Origin: Syngnathus acus
Lineage: Eukaryota > Chordata > Actinopteri > Syngnathiformes > Syngnathidae
Direction of reading: 5' to 3'
Assembly (NCBI RefSeq): GCF_901709675.1
Contig: NC_051107.1
Coordinates: forward strand, 4,156,001-4,220,000
Length of the DNA stretch: 64,000 bases
Shown here: in pieces, positions 44,201 to 58,037 of the stretch
How the letters are laid out: each line of letters opens with the position of its first letter
How positions within the stretch are numbered: position 1 is the first letter of the stretch
Made by a program: the position numbers and the translations under genes
The notes under the pieces: model-generated
Told to the model about the DNA's origin: nothing
The model's input: only the letters and a program-made list of their open reading frames with translations
Database searches by the model: none

Positions 44201-46064
44201 TTCGTTACATTTGCATGGATTATCTTTGTCTATTTGACCAGGCTGCATGTGTCAGCAAAGCACGCACGGTAAACAGTTGCAGTCGATCGGCCGGGGAAGC
44301 CGCACACATGATGCTAATACGCCTGCAGTACTTGAGAACCAAACCCCCCTTACCATCCCACCCACCAAAAGCATCAAACCGGCTAGCTCGAGTCTAAACC
44401 CAGAGGTGGCGATATATATTCCGACGGTGACAGTCAATTTAGGACGATCTTAAGCTTCTCTTTCCTGGAGATTATCGATCAGGCTTTGCTCATATTTACC
44501 TGACAGACACTCAACGCCGTAATGTGTCCAGGAGACATATATCAAAAGTGTTTCATACCCCCAAAGGACTGTTAGCGGGAAGATTAGATTTAATACCAGA
44601 CATGCAAATGAATCCCGTCCCAGCCATCAATTTATGCCGTCCATTTAACGTTTTGAAACGTTGCCAACAATGTAAAGTAGTTCCGAGCTGTGACCGGCCT
44701 GCTTATGTTCCTCTTATATCCCGTATCAGGCTAAAAAGTCCTTTTTTGCGTGGACATACCCCATTTGTTCTCAAAAAAAAAAAAGCCCATAAATGTCAAA
44801 ACACCATCTCCAATCATTTCAGGGTAGACAAGTTTGAAGCGAGGGCTTGAAAACATTTGTTAAACAACGGTGAGACGGCAATTCCGATCGCTATCCTGCG
44901 CGATACCGGCGCAAAACGCTCCGTCACGCTTGACGGCCTTCTTCCCTCCCGAACGCGTGCTTACATTTTAGTGTAGGGAGTCGAGCCAAGTGTTGCGCTT
45001 GCCCGTTGCATTTCATCTAGTTGTCTTCTCAAATCACTAAATTTAAAATCGTACCGTAAGCCGTCATCAGGCCTTAAAAAAAAAAAAACTGGACAGTAAT
45101 TCCTTTCTGATGGCAATCAAGTTCTCAGTAGTTTCATTCCCTGCCATGTACGATCATTTAGGAAGACCGACATACCGACCTTAAACCAAATCGGGTGATT
45201 CCTGAAATACACGGAATTGCGTAATCGTCCGATATTTGCCGGTTGTTGTCAAACAGGCGCAATCTGTTCCCTAAGCTCCCTGGCAGCTCTGCGGGAGTGC
45301 GGTGAGTAGATGCACGCACGGCGTATTACAACACGTTTTTTTCGGCATCCCACCTCAAGGCGACTTCGCATCCCCGCAGACTCACGCTATGTCAGTACGC
45401 TCGCCGTCGTCCCCCCCCGTCTGCCCGTGTTGACGTCTCGCCGCTCTGACAGGCACGCCGGAACTGACAGGGTGATTTGTACTGCGGTGCAAACAAGCCC
45501 GGCTACATCAATTCCCGCTAGATGGAGGAACTCGTAAAATGCCTCGCAATTCCACTGTGCCTTTTACATATTGTTTTGGCTTGAAAGGTTGAACCGCATA
45601 GCAAGCTCGCAGGTTCAACAACTTATCTTCGGAAAGTACTTGCTCTCTCGTGAGACGTCAATGTTTTTTTTTCCTGGTACGGGGTCAGGTTGACCACGCA
45701 TGGCAGAACTCAAATCGGACCGGAGTGCCAAAACAGAAACTTTTGGAAGCTGATTACGTCGTCTTATTTTGGCGGGAACTCTAAAATAAAAGTTCTGCCT
45801 TAGTACTTTTGACACTTGACTTTTAACACAAGACATTTTTTGGCATTTGAGTACGCACCTTGAAAGCCACGCTAGAATTCATTAGTGCGGATTTAATTAA
45901 ATATCCCGCCTACAAATCTGTAATCAACAGCCAAATCCTCATTCCTTGGCCTCATCACAATTAGCCGTTAGTGGAGAATGCTTCCAATAATCCCTTCCTG
46001 TTTGCATTGTGCCGCTACATTTTTACGAGCGTTAACTTTTAATTAGCGTGCGGCGGTTTTGATG

Positions 46065-48315
46065 CATATCAAAGTCAAAGTCAAAGTCAAAGTCAGCTTT
46101 ATTGTCAATCCCTTCATATGTCAAGACACACAAAGAAACCGAAATTCCGTTTCCTCCATCCCACGGTGACGAGACATACAAGTAGGCGACACAAAACAAA
46201 AACAAGAAGAAATAAATAATAAATAAAATAAAACGAGCGATGAATAAAAACAGACCAATAACCCATTGAATATGAGGGGCAAAACCAAGCCAGTGAGCAT
46301 ACAGCAAGAACAGGACGCTACGCTGAAAGGGGGAGCGAGTTCAGGATCCTAACAGCCTGGAGTACGAAGCTGTTGGAAAGTCTGGTGGTGCGGGAGCGCA
46401 GGCTCCTGTACCGCCTCCCAGAGGGCAGAAGTTCAAACAAAGAGTGAGCGGGGTGACTCACATCACTCACAATCTTGGTCGCCTTGCGAGTGAGATGGGA
46501 GGTGTAAATGTCCTTCAAGGAGGGGAGAGAAGCACCAATAGTCTTACTAGCCGTTTTCACAATGCGCTGCAGGGCCTTCAAGTCTTGGTCAGTGCAGCTG
46601 CCACCCCAGACAGCAATACAGCTGGAGAGGACGCTCTCAATGGTGCCGCGGTAAAAAGTAGTCATGACGGCCGGAGGAGTCCCCGCTCGCCTGAGTTTCC
46701 GAAGGAAGTACAGGCGGCGCTGGGCCTTCTTCGCCAGCGACGCGGTGTTGGTGGACCAGGAGAGATCCTCACTGATGTGCACCCCCAGGAACCTGGCGCT
46801 GCTCACTCTCTCCACCACAGCACCGTCGATGGTCAGCGGCAGGTGTTGGGCGTGACCCTTCCGGAAGTCAACGACAATCTCCTTGGTCTTGTCGACGTTC
46901 AGCAGGAGGTTGTTGTCCCTGCACCACGCGGTCAGAAGGTCAACCTCCAGCCTGTATTGAGTCTCGTCTCCCTTGGTGATGAGACCCACCAGAGTCGTGT
47001 CGTCAGCAAACTTCACTATGCGGTTGCCGCTGCAGGTGGCAGCGCAGTCATGCGTCAGGAGGGTGAAGAGCAGCGGACTGAGCACGCAGCCTTGGGGGGC
47101 CCCTGTGCTCAGCGTGATGCTGGCGGAGATCTTGTCGCCAACACGTACCACCTGTGGCCTCTGACAGAGGAAGTCCAGTAGCCAGTTGCAGAGGCCGGTA
47201 CTGAGGCCCAGCTTGTCAAGTTTGCTGATGAGACGCTGCGGCACAATGGTGTTGAAGGCAGAACTGAAGTCCACAAACAGCAACCTCACATACGAGTCCT
47301 TCCCCTCCAGGTGGGTGAGGGCCGAGTGGAGGGCAGAGCAGATGGCATCCTCAGAGGACCGTTTGGCTCGGTACGCAAACTGGAAGGGGTCAATGGTGGG
47401 AGGGAGAACTGATCGGATGTGCTCCAAGACAAGCCGCTCAAAGCACTTCATGACGATGGGCGTAAGTGCCACGGGGCGGTAGTCATTGAAGCAGGACGGA
47501 GCAGGCTTCTTCGGCACAGGTACGATGGTGGCTGCTTTGAAACTCGACGGGACGATGGCCTGCTGCAGGGAAGTGTTAAAGATGTCCGTGAAGACACCCG
47601 TCAGCTCACCAGCGCAGTCCTTCAGCGCCCGACCCGGGATGTTGTCCGGGCCCGCCGCCTTACGGATGTCGATAGCGGCAAGCGTCCTCCTCACGCTGTC
47701 GGCGGAGAGGCACAGGGGCAGCTCGTGGGAAGGGGGAGTGGCCTTCAGCGGGCAAGTGTTGTTCTGAGCGTCGAAGCGAGCAAAGAAGCGGTTGAGGTCA
47801 TTGAGCAGACGGACGTCGCCATCACAGCTCTGCGGCGCGGGCTTGTAGTCCGTGATGGTCTGAATGCCCTGCCAAAGGCGCCGTGCGTCCCTGCTGTCCT
47901 TGAAGTGGGCGGTAATTTTGCCCGAGAACGCCCTCTTCGCTTCTTTGATGCCCCGGGACAGGTCGGCCCTCGCAGTCCTCAAGCCAGCCTCATCCCCCGC
48001 CCGGAAGGCTTTGTCCCTGGCCCTCAGCAGCCTGAAGACAGCCCCCGTCAGCCATGGCTTCCGGTTTGCCCGAGTGACGACGGATACTGAGTGTGTCACA
48101 TCATCAATGCACTTCCCGATGTAGGAGGAAACAGAGTCAGTATACTCCTCAATGTCCGCCCGACCGTCGCAAGTGGCCGCCCTCCTAAACACGTCCCAGT
48201 CGGTAGAGCCAAAGCAGTCACGAAGCGCATCAGAGGCACCCTCAGGCCACACCCGCACCCGCTTGCGAACTGGTCTGGATGTTCTCACCTTTTGTCTGTA
48301 TGCGGGCAAAAGCAT
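46065..48315 (-). mobile_element. 5'-truncated non-LTR retrotransposon (CR1/L2-type LINE) with open RT frame
   Basis: A minus-strand frame of 665 residues (48315 to 46318) encodes a reverse transcriptase. It has LVLEHIRSVLPPTIDPFQFA, the catalytic motif A region FVDFSSAFNTI, STGAPQGCVLSPLLF and the catalytic KFADDTTLV. A linker precedes it, and the conserved C-terminal extension follows (GRRYRSLRSRTTRLSNSF). The apurinic endonuclease that should precede it is not recognisable: the frame starts within the linker after a family-typical MLLPAYRQ, so the copy is probably 5'-truncated. The 3' UTR ends in a tandem TTTGAC repeat (46072-46096), the kind of short-repeat tail used by CR1/L2 elements instead of poly(A). 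The open frame of 2 kb suggests recent insertion. CR1/L2 placement is by motif, not phylogeny. Confidence 0.88.
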
Positions 48316-51300
48316 AACAGTGAGTATCCTCCGCGTACTGATGTTTGTCCAGCTGGCGGAGCGGCGGGGCTGGCGATCGATGATCGCCTGCCTGCGAGGG
48401 TGGGCGCGGTCGGAGTTGCCCCTCCCCGGCAGAGCGTGTGTCTTCTGGGCAGAACGTGTGGATTAAGGGAGGCCTGAACTTGAAACGAGAAAGGACAGAA
48501 CAGTCAATAACACACTGATTAATGATAATGGCATGCAAGCCAGGGGGCTAATCTGTCCAAGATCTTTTTTTTTTTCTTTTCTAAATCTAAGAAGCGTGGG
48601 CTAATAACATCGAGGACAGGAAGGGAAGGCGAGGAAGCCCGCGAATGTTTGTTAATCCCTTCACCTTTCATAAATGCGATGCGAGCCGGTAATGCGGCGG
48701 CTTTGGCACGACTTGGACTTTGACACTGCGGTGCAATCCGGATTTGGACTGGGTCCAGTCGTATTGTCTTTCTTGACTATCGGAGCTTTTCAAGATGGTT
48801 CTCTACCATAATCATGAAAAGCTTACTTACCGAATTCCTTCTGCCAAGTTGAAGAGGTTCTGATCTATAGATTTGCCACAAGCGTGGGTTAATTTATGCC
48901 CCCTCGCATAATCATAACAGAACGACAGGAATGTTGACAGTCGCATAACGGATTGGATAATGCCTCGAGTGTTTATCCCAGAACCTTGTCATCAGTCTTT
49001 AGGATTTGCTCTCTTCTGGTCTTGATGGGTAAGGCCCACTCAACTTAGTGCTCTTGATCTACATAGGCATCATTAAGAAAGTCAGATCAGCTTTCAATGA
49101 GCCATAATAAATTTGGCCTTTGTTTTTGTTACTTTCATATCTGAAATGGAAACTGTTGATTTATTACAGAAAGCCTTTTCCTGCTTTGGGGTCCGAACTG
49201 TCGCATATTATGACAAATGGATTGAATAATTATTATTTAGGTGAGTGGAAGAAATGATATTCACCTTTGATTTTCCCCGTGGAGCAATTAGAAAATAGGC
49301 CATCTCAAAATAAGTCGGCAATCAATGACTCAAGGACTTTTCTTGGGTTATCTTTTATGTTGTCCTGCCATCCTTCATCATGAACAAGAATCAGCTTTCT
49401 CGGCCCTGAACTTCCTGCTTGATTGGCCCAATAGTTGATTCGCTTTACTCACACACAAAAGGCATCAAGCTGACTGATCTGCGCATAGGAGCCAGAACCG
49501 GGCTGATCGATGAGGCCTTGGACTGAGTGGTGGTCGGGAGGGTGGGGAGGTGGGGAGGGGGGCAGTCACGGTGGTAGCAGTCTGGACAGGTAGGCTGACG
49601 GACGTACAATCAGTGGGCCAATCGATGGCAACTTTTGCTGAGCTCAGATAAGAACCTGCTCGGGATGCTCAATCGCCGCAGCTGACGCGAGCTTTGGCTT
49701 GCCGTGCCAATCGTCCTTTTGCTCCTCACGTCTTCAAATCATGTCTTTGGCAAAACAGAGTATGCAGTGCGGCGTGATAAATGCTTTCCTTATATGTGTA
49801 TTAGTGTATATCAGCGGAACCATCGATCGAGCTTCATGCTGTTTTGTTTGTCTGACCATCACGCACGCTAATGGCGCCGACGATCGATTCAGTGTACGGA
49901 AAACAATGGAGCCAACTGCATGTTTGCTGTTGTCTTTCAATTTACCACTTTCAAATGCATGTCGGCCTGTGCAGAGAAGATTTCCAGTCCGGCCGAAGAA
50001 TAAATCAGACTTAAAACCCCTCTGGTGCCCTCATTACGGCAGGCTATTGAACCTCAATAGACACCCGGAATGTGTCACGGGAGTCGTTGCCTTCAGGCTC
50101 ACCATAAAGCTTCGAGTAAAGCAATAAAGCTAAAGTTCGGCTTTGCTTAAGGTAAAAGTTAAGTACTTTAGAATCCGCTTATTTCTCGTCTTTGGCGTTT
50201 AGGCGATAGGACCTCGTTGCCATCAGATCAGATCCACTCACAATTTAACTGCGTTAGCTTGAAACGTTGCAGTGACACGCATACTGCTAGGCAACAGAAC
50301 AATCCAGAACGTATGATCATATCATTTTCTTTCTTTCCCCCGTTTCAGGATTGTGCAGTTAAAAAAACAGCAAGCGGATCCGTCGAGCTCCAGCTCGAGG
50401 CATCGGTGTGTGTTTGATCGACCGAGCGGAACCCACCGACATGGCTTGCAGATGTGCTAATAGCAGAGCGACGGGGAAAGCCATCAGACTGACGGCAAAG
50501 AACAAAAGTAATTAAAGTGGAAAGGAGCCCGGAGCCAAAGCGCAATGGCGGCTCCACCTTCCAAAGTAAGTGCAGTTTCATATCCAACGGTTACCGCAAA
50601 ATACATTTCATAAGCTGTGAGCTAGCAGTCAGTGTTAAGTTAGTTCAATTAGAAAGAACAGAAAACAGCCGTAGGACACTACAAAGAGTGCTCTTACTTC
50701 AAATAACGTCTGCCGGATTGCTAAATTGACTCTCTGAAGAAAATAGAAGTGGACATCATAGGCCCGCCAAATTACTGCAATTTGTGAAAGCGACGCGCTG
50801 CTTGCAATCTGAAAATACCTCGACTGTATTTCACGAGTGCGGGACCAGAAAAAAAAGCTCTCACCGCCCTTCGTGTGAGAGCCACGTACATTTTTGTATG
50901 TAAATCTACCGAGTGGGCATTGGGTTGACTATCTGACCTTATAAAAGTCTTTAGTTGTAGCCATGCAGTTACGATCAGAAGGAAACAAACACTTGGGAAT
51001 CGACGAGTAGCCTGACGACAAAAAAAAAAATACCCGTCTCGGCATACTCAGGGGATCACGGCGTGTCACCAGAAGACGATGAAGTGCCAGACATGAGTGA
51101 CAGTGATAGCCACTATGGGTCGAGGATGCAATTTTTTTCCCCCCCCAATTCCCAAGGCCTGGCTTTTCTATCCCCGTGACAAGATGAGATGTTGTGCAAG
51201 GCGCGCTGAGACCGTCATTGTTTTCCGCGAATGAACTTATACTTGCCTTGTCTCTTAGATTCAGATTGCCGGAGTGCTTTTTCCACTCAAACAATTAGTA

Positions 51301-52404
51301 CTTGCAAGCAAATGTCTTGTAATCATACAATAAACAGCCCTTAGAAATATAGTGTAGACCCACAAAACGGTTAGTTGTATAAAAATGACAGAATATGTCG
51401 CGTTAAGCATTAAAAATATGCAGAGGGACCCGGAACCTCGGTTTCACACCTGGTCAAGAGCTATGTAAAGGTCCGTCGTAAATCACCGGATCCGGTCCCC
51501 CAATTCTGCCATCGCCACGGGGGTTCAAAGACTCAGGGGATAAAGAAAAATAAAATGAACCCAGCGCTAGATCATAAATCCAGTCTACGGTGAGCTGACA
51601 ATGCAAAAGGGAACCGGCGCTTTTCCCTCCCGTGTAATTTCGAACCGCGGCATTTGTCGCCGATTGGTTTGTTAGGAATCGTCCGGATTTCTCGGCCTGA
51701 ATCCAAACTCCCCTTAAATAGCGAACTTTTTTTCAATTACTTGAGAATGTTTGCGATATTTCCCATCAAGTCCATTAAGCTCCGTCTTAGCTTTATATAA
51801 TGGCGGCCTTATCAAGCGGGCGCCCGCGTGAAAGCAGCCAGCCTCCCTCCTCTTCCCTTTCGTTGACTATCTCCGCCATTTATTTCGCCGGGCGGACAAG
51901 CCAATCTTGTTTTGTGCAGCTGTTGCCATCCACCGAAGCTGGCCTGGCTTACTTGTATCTCCAACTTCATCAAGCTCCTGATGAAACCCATACTGGCCCT
52001 TCTCCAGATAAGCTGAGGCGGGCAACGAGATATATCCATCATTCCTCTACTTAACACACAAATGTGCTTACCTGTGTGTGTGTGTCGGGTCTTGATATAC
52101 GGCCGGGGTAACGCCACAGTTTTCCTTTTAGAGAATTTGCACATGAAAAGCAAGTAGGGAGAAAAATGTCACTTCTTAATCAAGATGGAGCTTTCTGTTG
52201 AATTTCCTTCTTAATTCCCAGAAGGAAATGTTGAACAGAAACAACAGCATCACTATATCGACTCTTCTGAGAATTGAACAGGAAGTTCTCGGATTTTTTT
52301 CTTTTTGGATACAATTTCACATCGAGCACATTGAAATGACCGTCCGCCCTGTTAATCATCCTCGCGGCCTCACAAAATGAAATCTCATTAATCCGGTAAC
52401 CTGC

Positions 52405-52435
<31 letters not shown>

Positions 52436-54589
52436 TGGCTTCAGCTCGGTACTTTATCATCTCACAATTGTAAATCTCGTATGTTTGTGAGCCAAGAGAC
52501 CCAGGTTGAGCTCTACCTGGGAATTGTTGCTCATGTGGTGAAGGACCAAAGGTTGCTAGGTGGAGCTAATTGACTTGCGTTACCAACATAAAATATGATT
52601 GCTTGTCATGACAGTGTGGCCAAAGCGTTGCATAAATATGAACAGAAAGATAAATTGCACTCTGGGTAATGCGTGGGCACGTCGCTCCAGATATTAAAAG
52701 CGTTTGGCTGATGTATTCTCCTCTCTGTCTTTTGGTCACAGTGTACACAAGGTCATTCCGTTACTGATCGATAGCTTGTATCGAGCCGTTCAATCGATGC
52801 CAACAAATGAAATTAAGCTTGCGGGGTGGCTCAAATGATCTCGCGGCGATTAATAACACACCGTCAAGGCGTCGGCGCTCGACACATCACGCGGGAGGAT
52901 TTCCTTTGCCTTGTTTCCTCGAGGTAAAACGCGCGGGAACAAAGCGCCGCTAATGGTGTTTATCTGCGGGAGCGCCATTTGCCGTTAACAGCGAGGAGAA
53001 CAAATGGTTTTGTTTACAGAGCTGGAAGTATATTGCTTTTGGATTCCTGTCATTTTAGAGAAGCCAAAAAAATCGTCACTCGGCTTCTAAATCTAAAGTG
53101 TTTGGTGTTTTGTGTTTGCTCGCGCACACCACGGCGGTAAACAAATTATTCACCGCGCCGTAGTTGTAAATACGATTTTCGCGTTACTGGAAAAACGTGG
53201 AGGTGACGATCGAGCCCGCTTAGCGACAAATTACGAGACGACTGCGAGGCCTCGTTATTGCTTCGAAACGAAAATCAAGTCTCATTGTTTGCCCGTCTTT
53301 CTCGCCTATTCTGCTCCAAAGTACACAAGTTGTAATTCAAGCTAACGACGCTAATAATCGCCCCGATCATTTTCATGATCTGTGCTTTCGCCGCTCTAAG
53401 TAGAGAAATGGTTTTCCGCTTTGCTCTCGGCTCAAGAACCATTTGTTAAGGTGTGTTTATCATTCACGGTGACCTCGGTTAAGTGTCCTGAGAATTATAT
53501 TTAAGGCCGCCGCTCCCAGTCGGCAATTAAGTACAATTCATTACAGCAGTCACGCGAGGCCTACCGGGGGGAAAGGTAGGAGCAAAAGGAAAAAAAAAAC
53601 AAAGGCGAAACAGATGGAGGAGCGAGAGGACCGGCCCGAGCAGGGAGAGGAATAAGAAAAGCGCCACTAGGCCACGCCCCCGAATATCTCCGTACTCACG
53701 CCGCGCTCGCTCTCCTCCCGAGTCATTTTGCATTCAGAATCCGATTTGTCACACGTTCTGACTCGGGAGTCGTGCTCATCAGTCTGGAAGTGCACTTCCT
53801 GTTCTTTTTAACTCGTTGGCTGCCAGCCATTTTGAGAGCCTGCAAAAAAATACATTTCCAATACTGTATCACGCTGATTTGAACAGCCTTATCAGAAAAT
53901 TGAAACGCAAAATGCAAACAGTATCCTTGCACTTTCTTGTTGGCGTAATAACGGTGATTGCTTTCTCCTCGGCGCCGTCCCGATCCATTTCCTATTTGTC
54001 ATTTCTTACGGCGACAGCTACGGCCATTAGCTTGAAATATACGCCGTCAAGTCGTCCGAGTGGTTTAAATACCGGCACCGTCGTTGACCTTTGACATTGC
54101 ACTCAAAGGAGAGGAGCAGATAAATCCCACTTCGGTTTTGGTTGAACCGAAAATATTTTCTCCGTAACCCGCAGACATGATGTCACACAAACCGTACATA
54201 AATCCATCCGAAAGTATTTATTGCGTGATTTATCAAAATAAAACCACATCAACCCTTTTCCCCCCCCCAAACAGTGATTTTGTTTTGTGACATCACTCTT
54301 GCGAGAGCCGAGTAACAAACCCTAAGTACTCTTTTATCATTTAATTTTTTTTCTCCCCCCCAACCTGTCTCGCCGAGCGGTACCACAGTTTTCGGCGTAC
54401 TTGATGACTTTGCCGACCATTTGCCTTTTCCTCAAGCGCTCCCGCTATGAGGTCATCACTTCTCCCGTAAACTGTTGTGACAGCTGTTGAATGGACTTGC
54501 CATTACATTAGACAGTCACGTTCCCCCCAGCTTGCCCGCTAATACCCCCCCACCTCCACTTAAATGTAAATTTTGCATCATTTCAAGTG

Positions 54590-54745
54590 TGTTAATGAGT
54601 TAAATGATCTTTGCAAAGAGGCACGCGCCGCCACAGCGCAACACAAAGCCGGCGGCTCATAATGAATTACAAAAGCGGCAATTAATAGCTAATTAAACCG
54701 TATCAATCACGCCGGTCAGGTCGAACTAATAATGATTAATGGGTG
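54590..54745. promoter_or_regulatory. Candidate conserved non-coding element
   Basis: GTGTTAATGAGTTAAATGAT, ATAATGAATTAC, GGCAATTAATAGCTAATTAA and AATAATGATTAATGG pack many ATTA homeodomain cores into 150 bp of otherwise unique sequence. The enhancer role is inferred only. Confidence 0.3.
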
Positions 54746-57289
54746 AAATCTTCAAAAATGAACCAGAGCACATTTCTATCGAGCGCAAGTTAAGACACTT
54801 GAAAAGGGGAGATATCGGACGCCGTGGAAAACGAGTCAATTGAAATTCCTTCGCTGATTGGACGGGATGCATTGGCTCAGACACTCGCGCGCTAATTCGG
54901 TATTCATGAGGAAAATAAGTAAATCATTTCTGATCCGGCGCTGTCCGAGCGTATGTATGCTAATTGCTAGACTTTGATGGGATGCTTATCAACGGTAAAT
55001 GAAAAAAAAAAAAAAAACGTTCACGCTAATAGCTTGGAGATGCAGATCAGGAGACTCTAGCCTTAGCAAAGAATGATTGTAGCTCGTTAGAAACGGCACG
55101 CTATCGGAATATATGAAGAGCCAATCATTATTCATTCAAATAGAGGTCAGCCGCACGCCGCGTCTTTTTTTTTTTTTTTTTTCTTTCCTCTAGATTATAA
55201 ATTTCTTCTCCCTGTCTGTCCTGCTCTTCTTCCACCCACCACCCCCGCAGCGCTTGAGAAAGTCTACTGAATTTAAATGGGATAAATCATAAATCTGATT
55301 AGGTGAATATTCTCTGTGATCTGGAGGGCAATATGGGGAGAAAGGTGATGAATTGGAAATGATGAGAAGACTTGGCTCATTTTTATTTTCTCTCCCTCCT
55401 CGGCGTCACCCGGCCCTCCCATCAGGAGTTTTCCTTGAATAATTTACCAGCACGACAATAATGGGAAGTACTTCATTAGAGCAAAAAGCTCTCGCGGTGT
55501 CGGCAATGTCTCTTAATTGAGAGTCCTTGGATGAATCCGGATAGGGAGTGCTACAATTTCAACAGTCTGGAGATTTATTATCGCAACCTTTCAGTCTAAA
55601 CCGCCGCCGAGGTTGCGGCGCTGGCCCCTAACTTGCTCTTAATGGCGACTCAAGGTGGACCGAAGTGCATTTCCTCCGCCTCCAGATGTTGCTTCTGGCG
55701 CTCAAGGCCGCAATCGGAGAGTCTGGCTTATGCGTAAAAGCTCACCGCCGAATAAATATACCATGCAAAAAAAAAAAACGTTTTAGGATAATCTCTCATT
55801 GTCTCCGGAAAGTTTGCCTCACCCTGAGGCCGCAGACATATAATGGCAACCTGTAAGCAAACACGAGCACTTTCGGAAGGGATTAGTTTCCGACCCCGGC
55901 TATCCCATGGCCGAAGGAAGTCGCCCCGCGGAGCCGTGTCTGCTCCGTCGGGCCCGGAGCGACGACGGAATAGCCATGTGAATAAATGGATTCCCCCGCG
56001 GTCTCCATCCATCTATCCGCTCATGCCAAACAACGCATCTTAAAGTAAGCAGCACATAAGCTGCAAAAAATTGCCCCCCCCAATCTCAGCATTACCCCCG
56101 TCCTCGGTATCTCCCGCCCCGATAGAGAATATCGCAGCGACCGACGCGTTTGAGCCACAAACGCCCTCTATTTCGCCATCTCTCACTTTCACCACGCCTC
56201 CATTGGCGGCTGAGCGTGTGTCGGGATGCTATCGTGCCCCAGGCAATCAGAGATACAGTCATATGTCACAAATAGGTGTCAACTCTTATTACAGTGTGTG
56301 GGGGGGGCGGGCGGTCGAAGGCGAGAGGAAACTCACTTATCAGGAAGGACATAGCCTGGGCACATCCCTTCTTCATGCCTTAGCTGGCTATTAACTTGTT
56401 TCCTTTCACAGGCCGACCGTATTTTAGCAGTAACACAAATGTAATGCCGCTTCCTGTCCACTCTGTCGCACTATTCTTCTTTCACCTGTAAACGGAGTCT
56501 TGTTTATTCATTTTGAAGTCAGGTAGCAAGGTACTAATTTGTCGTTATTTTTATTTATTAATTTAATATATTCAAAAACATTATCTTTGAGGGATTTTAC
56601 GTTTGACGTTTGGGCTTGCACATGTAGGCGAATGGGTGCGGAGAGAACATATAAAGAATTTTACTTGACTTCCCCTTTTAAGGAAATGCTCAGTCACTCA
56701 AGAGACACATTTTCCATGATTGGACGCGATGTGACGTCCTAAGAAAGTCATAGAATGGCGAAAGCCCATGTTCTCGCATCATCCGTCATACATGGCTCAT
56801 GGTGCATTGGCCTCGCTAACGTGTCGTGCTACACTTATAGCCCCCGAGGTCGCACTTATGCAATCGCCGCCTTTGAAAGACATTCCGCAGTGTCGTTAGT
56901 ACCGCTTCGTACGTAACAAGTGCCTTTTAACAGCTCTAATGCCTTTTGGTGCCGAAACGTTCACTTCAGTCCGAAAATCGGACACGTTTGCTGTGTGCGT
57001 ATAGTATTTGTTTATCCAGGTGAAAAAAAACCAAACTAAAATTGGCCTTAAATAGACTGTAGGTTTTAAGGCAAAGAAAACTTTGTGTTTTTACATTTCC
57101 TTCCCTCGCGAATCATTTTTTTGTTTACGCAACATCGTAGCAGGAAATTTCTGTTTGTTCAACATTTCTCCTCCGCACAATTTACTCATCATTATCACAC
57201 AGCATCTCCCTGTTTCTATTTCTTTCCTCTGTGGTTTTTATCTGGCGCTCCATCTTTGACCACGCGTCCCCCCCCTCGAGCAGAGGCGC

Positions 57290-57309
57290 GGGGGGGGGGG
57301 GGGGGGGGG
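57290..57309 (+). repeat. Poly-G tract (20 G)
   Basis: Run of 20 G directly after GCGC in the intergenic region. Confidence 0.85.
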
Positions 57310-58008
57310 CGCTCGGCAAGCTTCCACCGGCGAGATGGGCAAAAATCAGCCAGCCAGGAAGAGTCAGCCATCAATCTTCCTTTGCTGTCATTGCCTTATT
57401 CGCCCTCTCCTGCTCCCCTTCACTATCATTTCCTCTGTCTGCGCTCTATCTTCCTCGGTCTGTCCGGCTCGCCCACCACCCTTTCTAATCCCGACTTCAG
57501 TCAAGGTTGGACATGTGACGGCTGTCCGGCTAGACCAATATAAGCCTCGTCTCGCCCTGCGCTTTATTACTCCTCTGTCTCGATAGCATCTTCAGGAATC
57601 TTCATTGTGATTTTTTTTTTCTCGCACTCTCTGTCCCCTCAGTGGGCGTCTTTTTGTTTGGGTGAGATGTACCTTTAGTGCAAAGCCAAAAGTGGAAAAC
57701 CTCAACAGATGGTTTCAAAATGCGGGGCGATCCAGGCTCCGCTTTCGTACTTGGCGCTGGCAAATGTCCCTGAAGCCTCTTTTCAAGGCAAATATGCTGT
57801 TGGTTCAACTCGAAGCCGCTAATTAAGCTTCTTTTGTCAAAAAAAGAAAAATTAGCCGGGATCTATAAAGATAAAACCGCAGATTAGATGTAAACCTTGT
57901 TAAATACCTAACGGTCTTCAAAAAGGGAATCGAGTTATGGCCTCTTGTTCAGTGGCTAATACCGGAGTGTGGGGATCACAGGGGGGGGGTGCTTTAACCT
58001 CCCCTGTC

Positions 58009-58037
58009 AGCCCTAATTAATGAGCTAATTAAGGGCT
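58009..58037. promoter_or_regulatory. Imperfect palindrome with paired TAATTA homeodomain sites
   Basis: The arms AGCCCTAATTA and TAATTAAGGGCT are inverted repeats apart from one extra base, separated by ATGAGC. This places two TAATTA sites symmetrically, a layout suited to dimeric homeodomain binding. Confidence 0.35.

Larger units (their letters stand above)
34664..46050. other. Gene desert, part 1
   Basis: No host exon could be supported. The stretch mixes AT-rich segments, TAATTA-type homeodomain cores, C/G homopolymers (29 C at 44172-44200), a (TG)n tract near 38560-38580, an (AAT)n tract near 41934-41965 and a (TG)n tract near 42890-42939. The many short open frames have no shared codon pattern, splice context or recognisable similarity. 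The character suggests long-range regulatory DNA. Confidence 0.5.

Noticed and set aside
46444-47181. Long plus-strand open frames opposite the LINE reverse transcriptase (also 47419-48090)
   Set aside because: They are antisense shadows of the GC-rich RT frame on the minus strand and carry no recognisable motifs.
49699-50127. 142-residue open frame in the desert
   Set aside because: No motif, splice context or coding-like composition; such lengths are expected by chance in 30 kb.
57085-57543. 152-residue open frame in the desert
   Set aside because: It spans a poly-G run and CT-rich repeats, and its serine/proline/glycine composition follows from low-complexity DNA.
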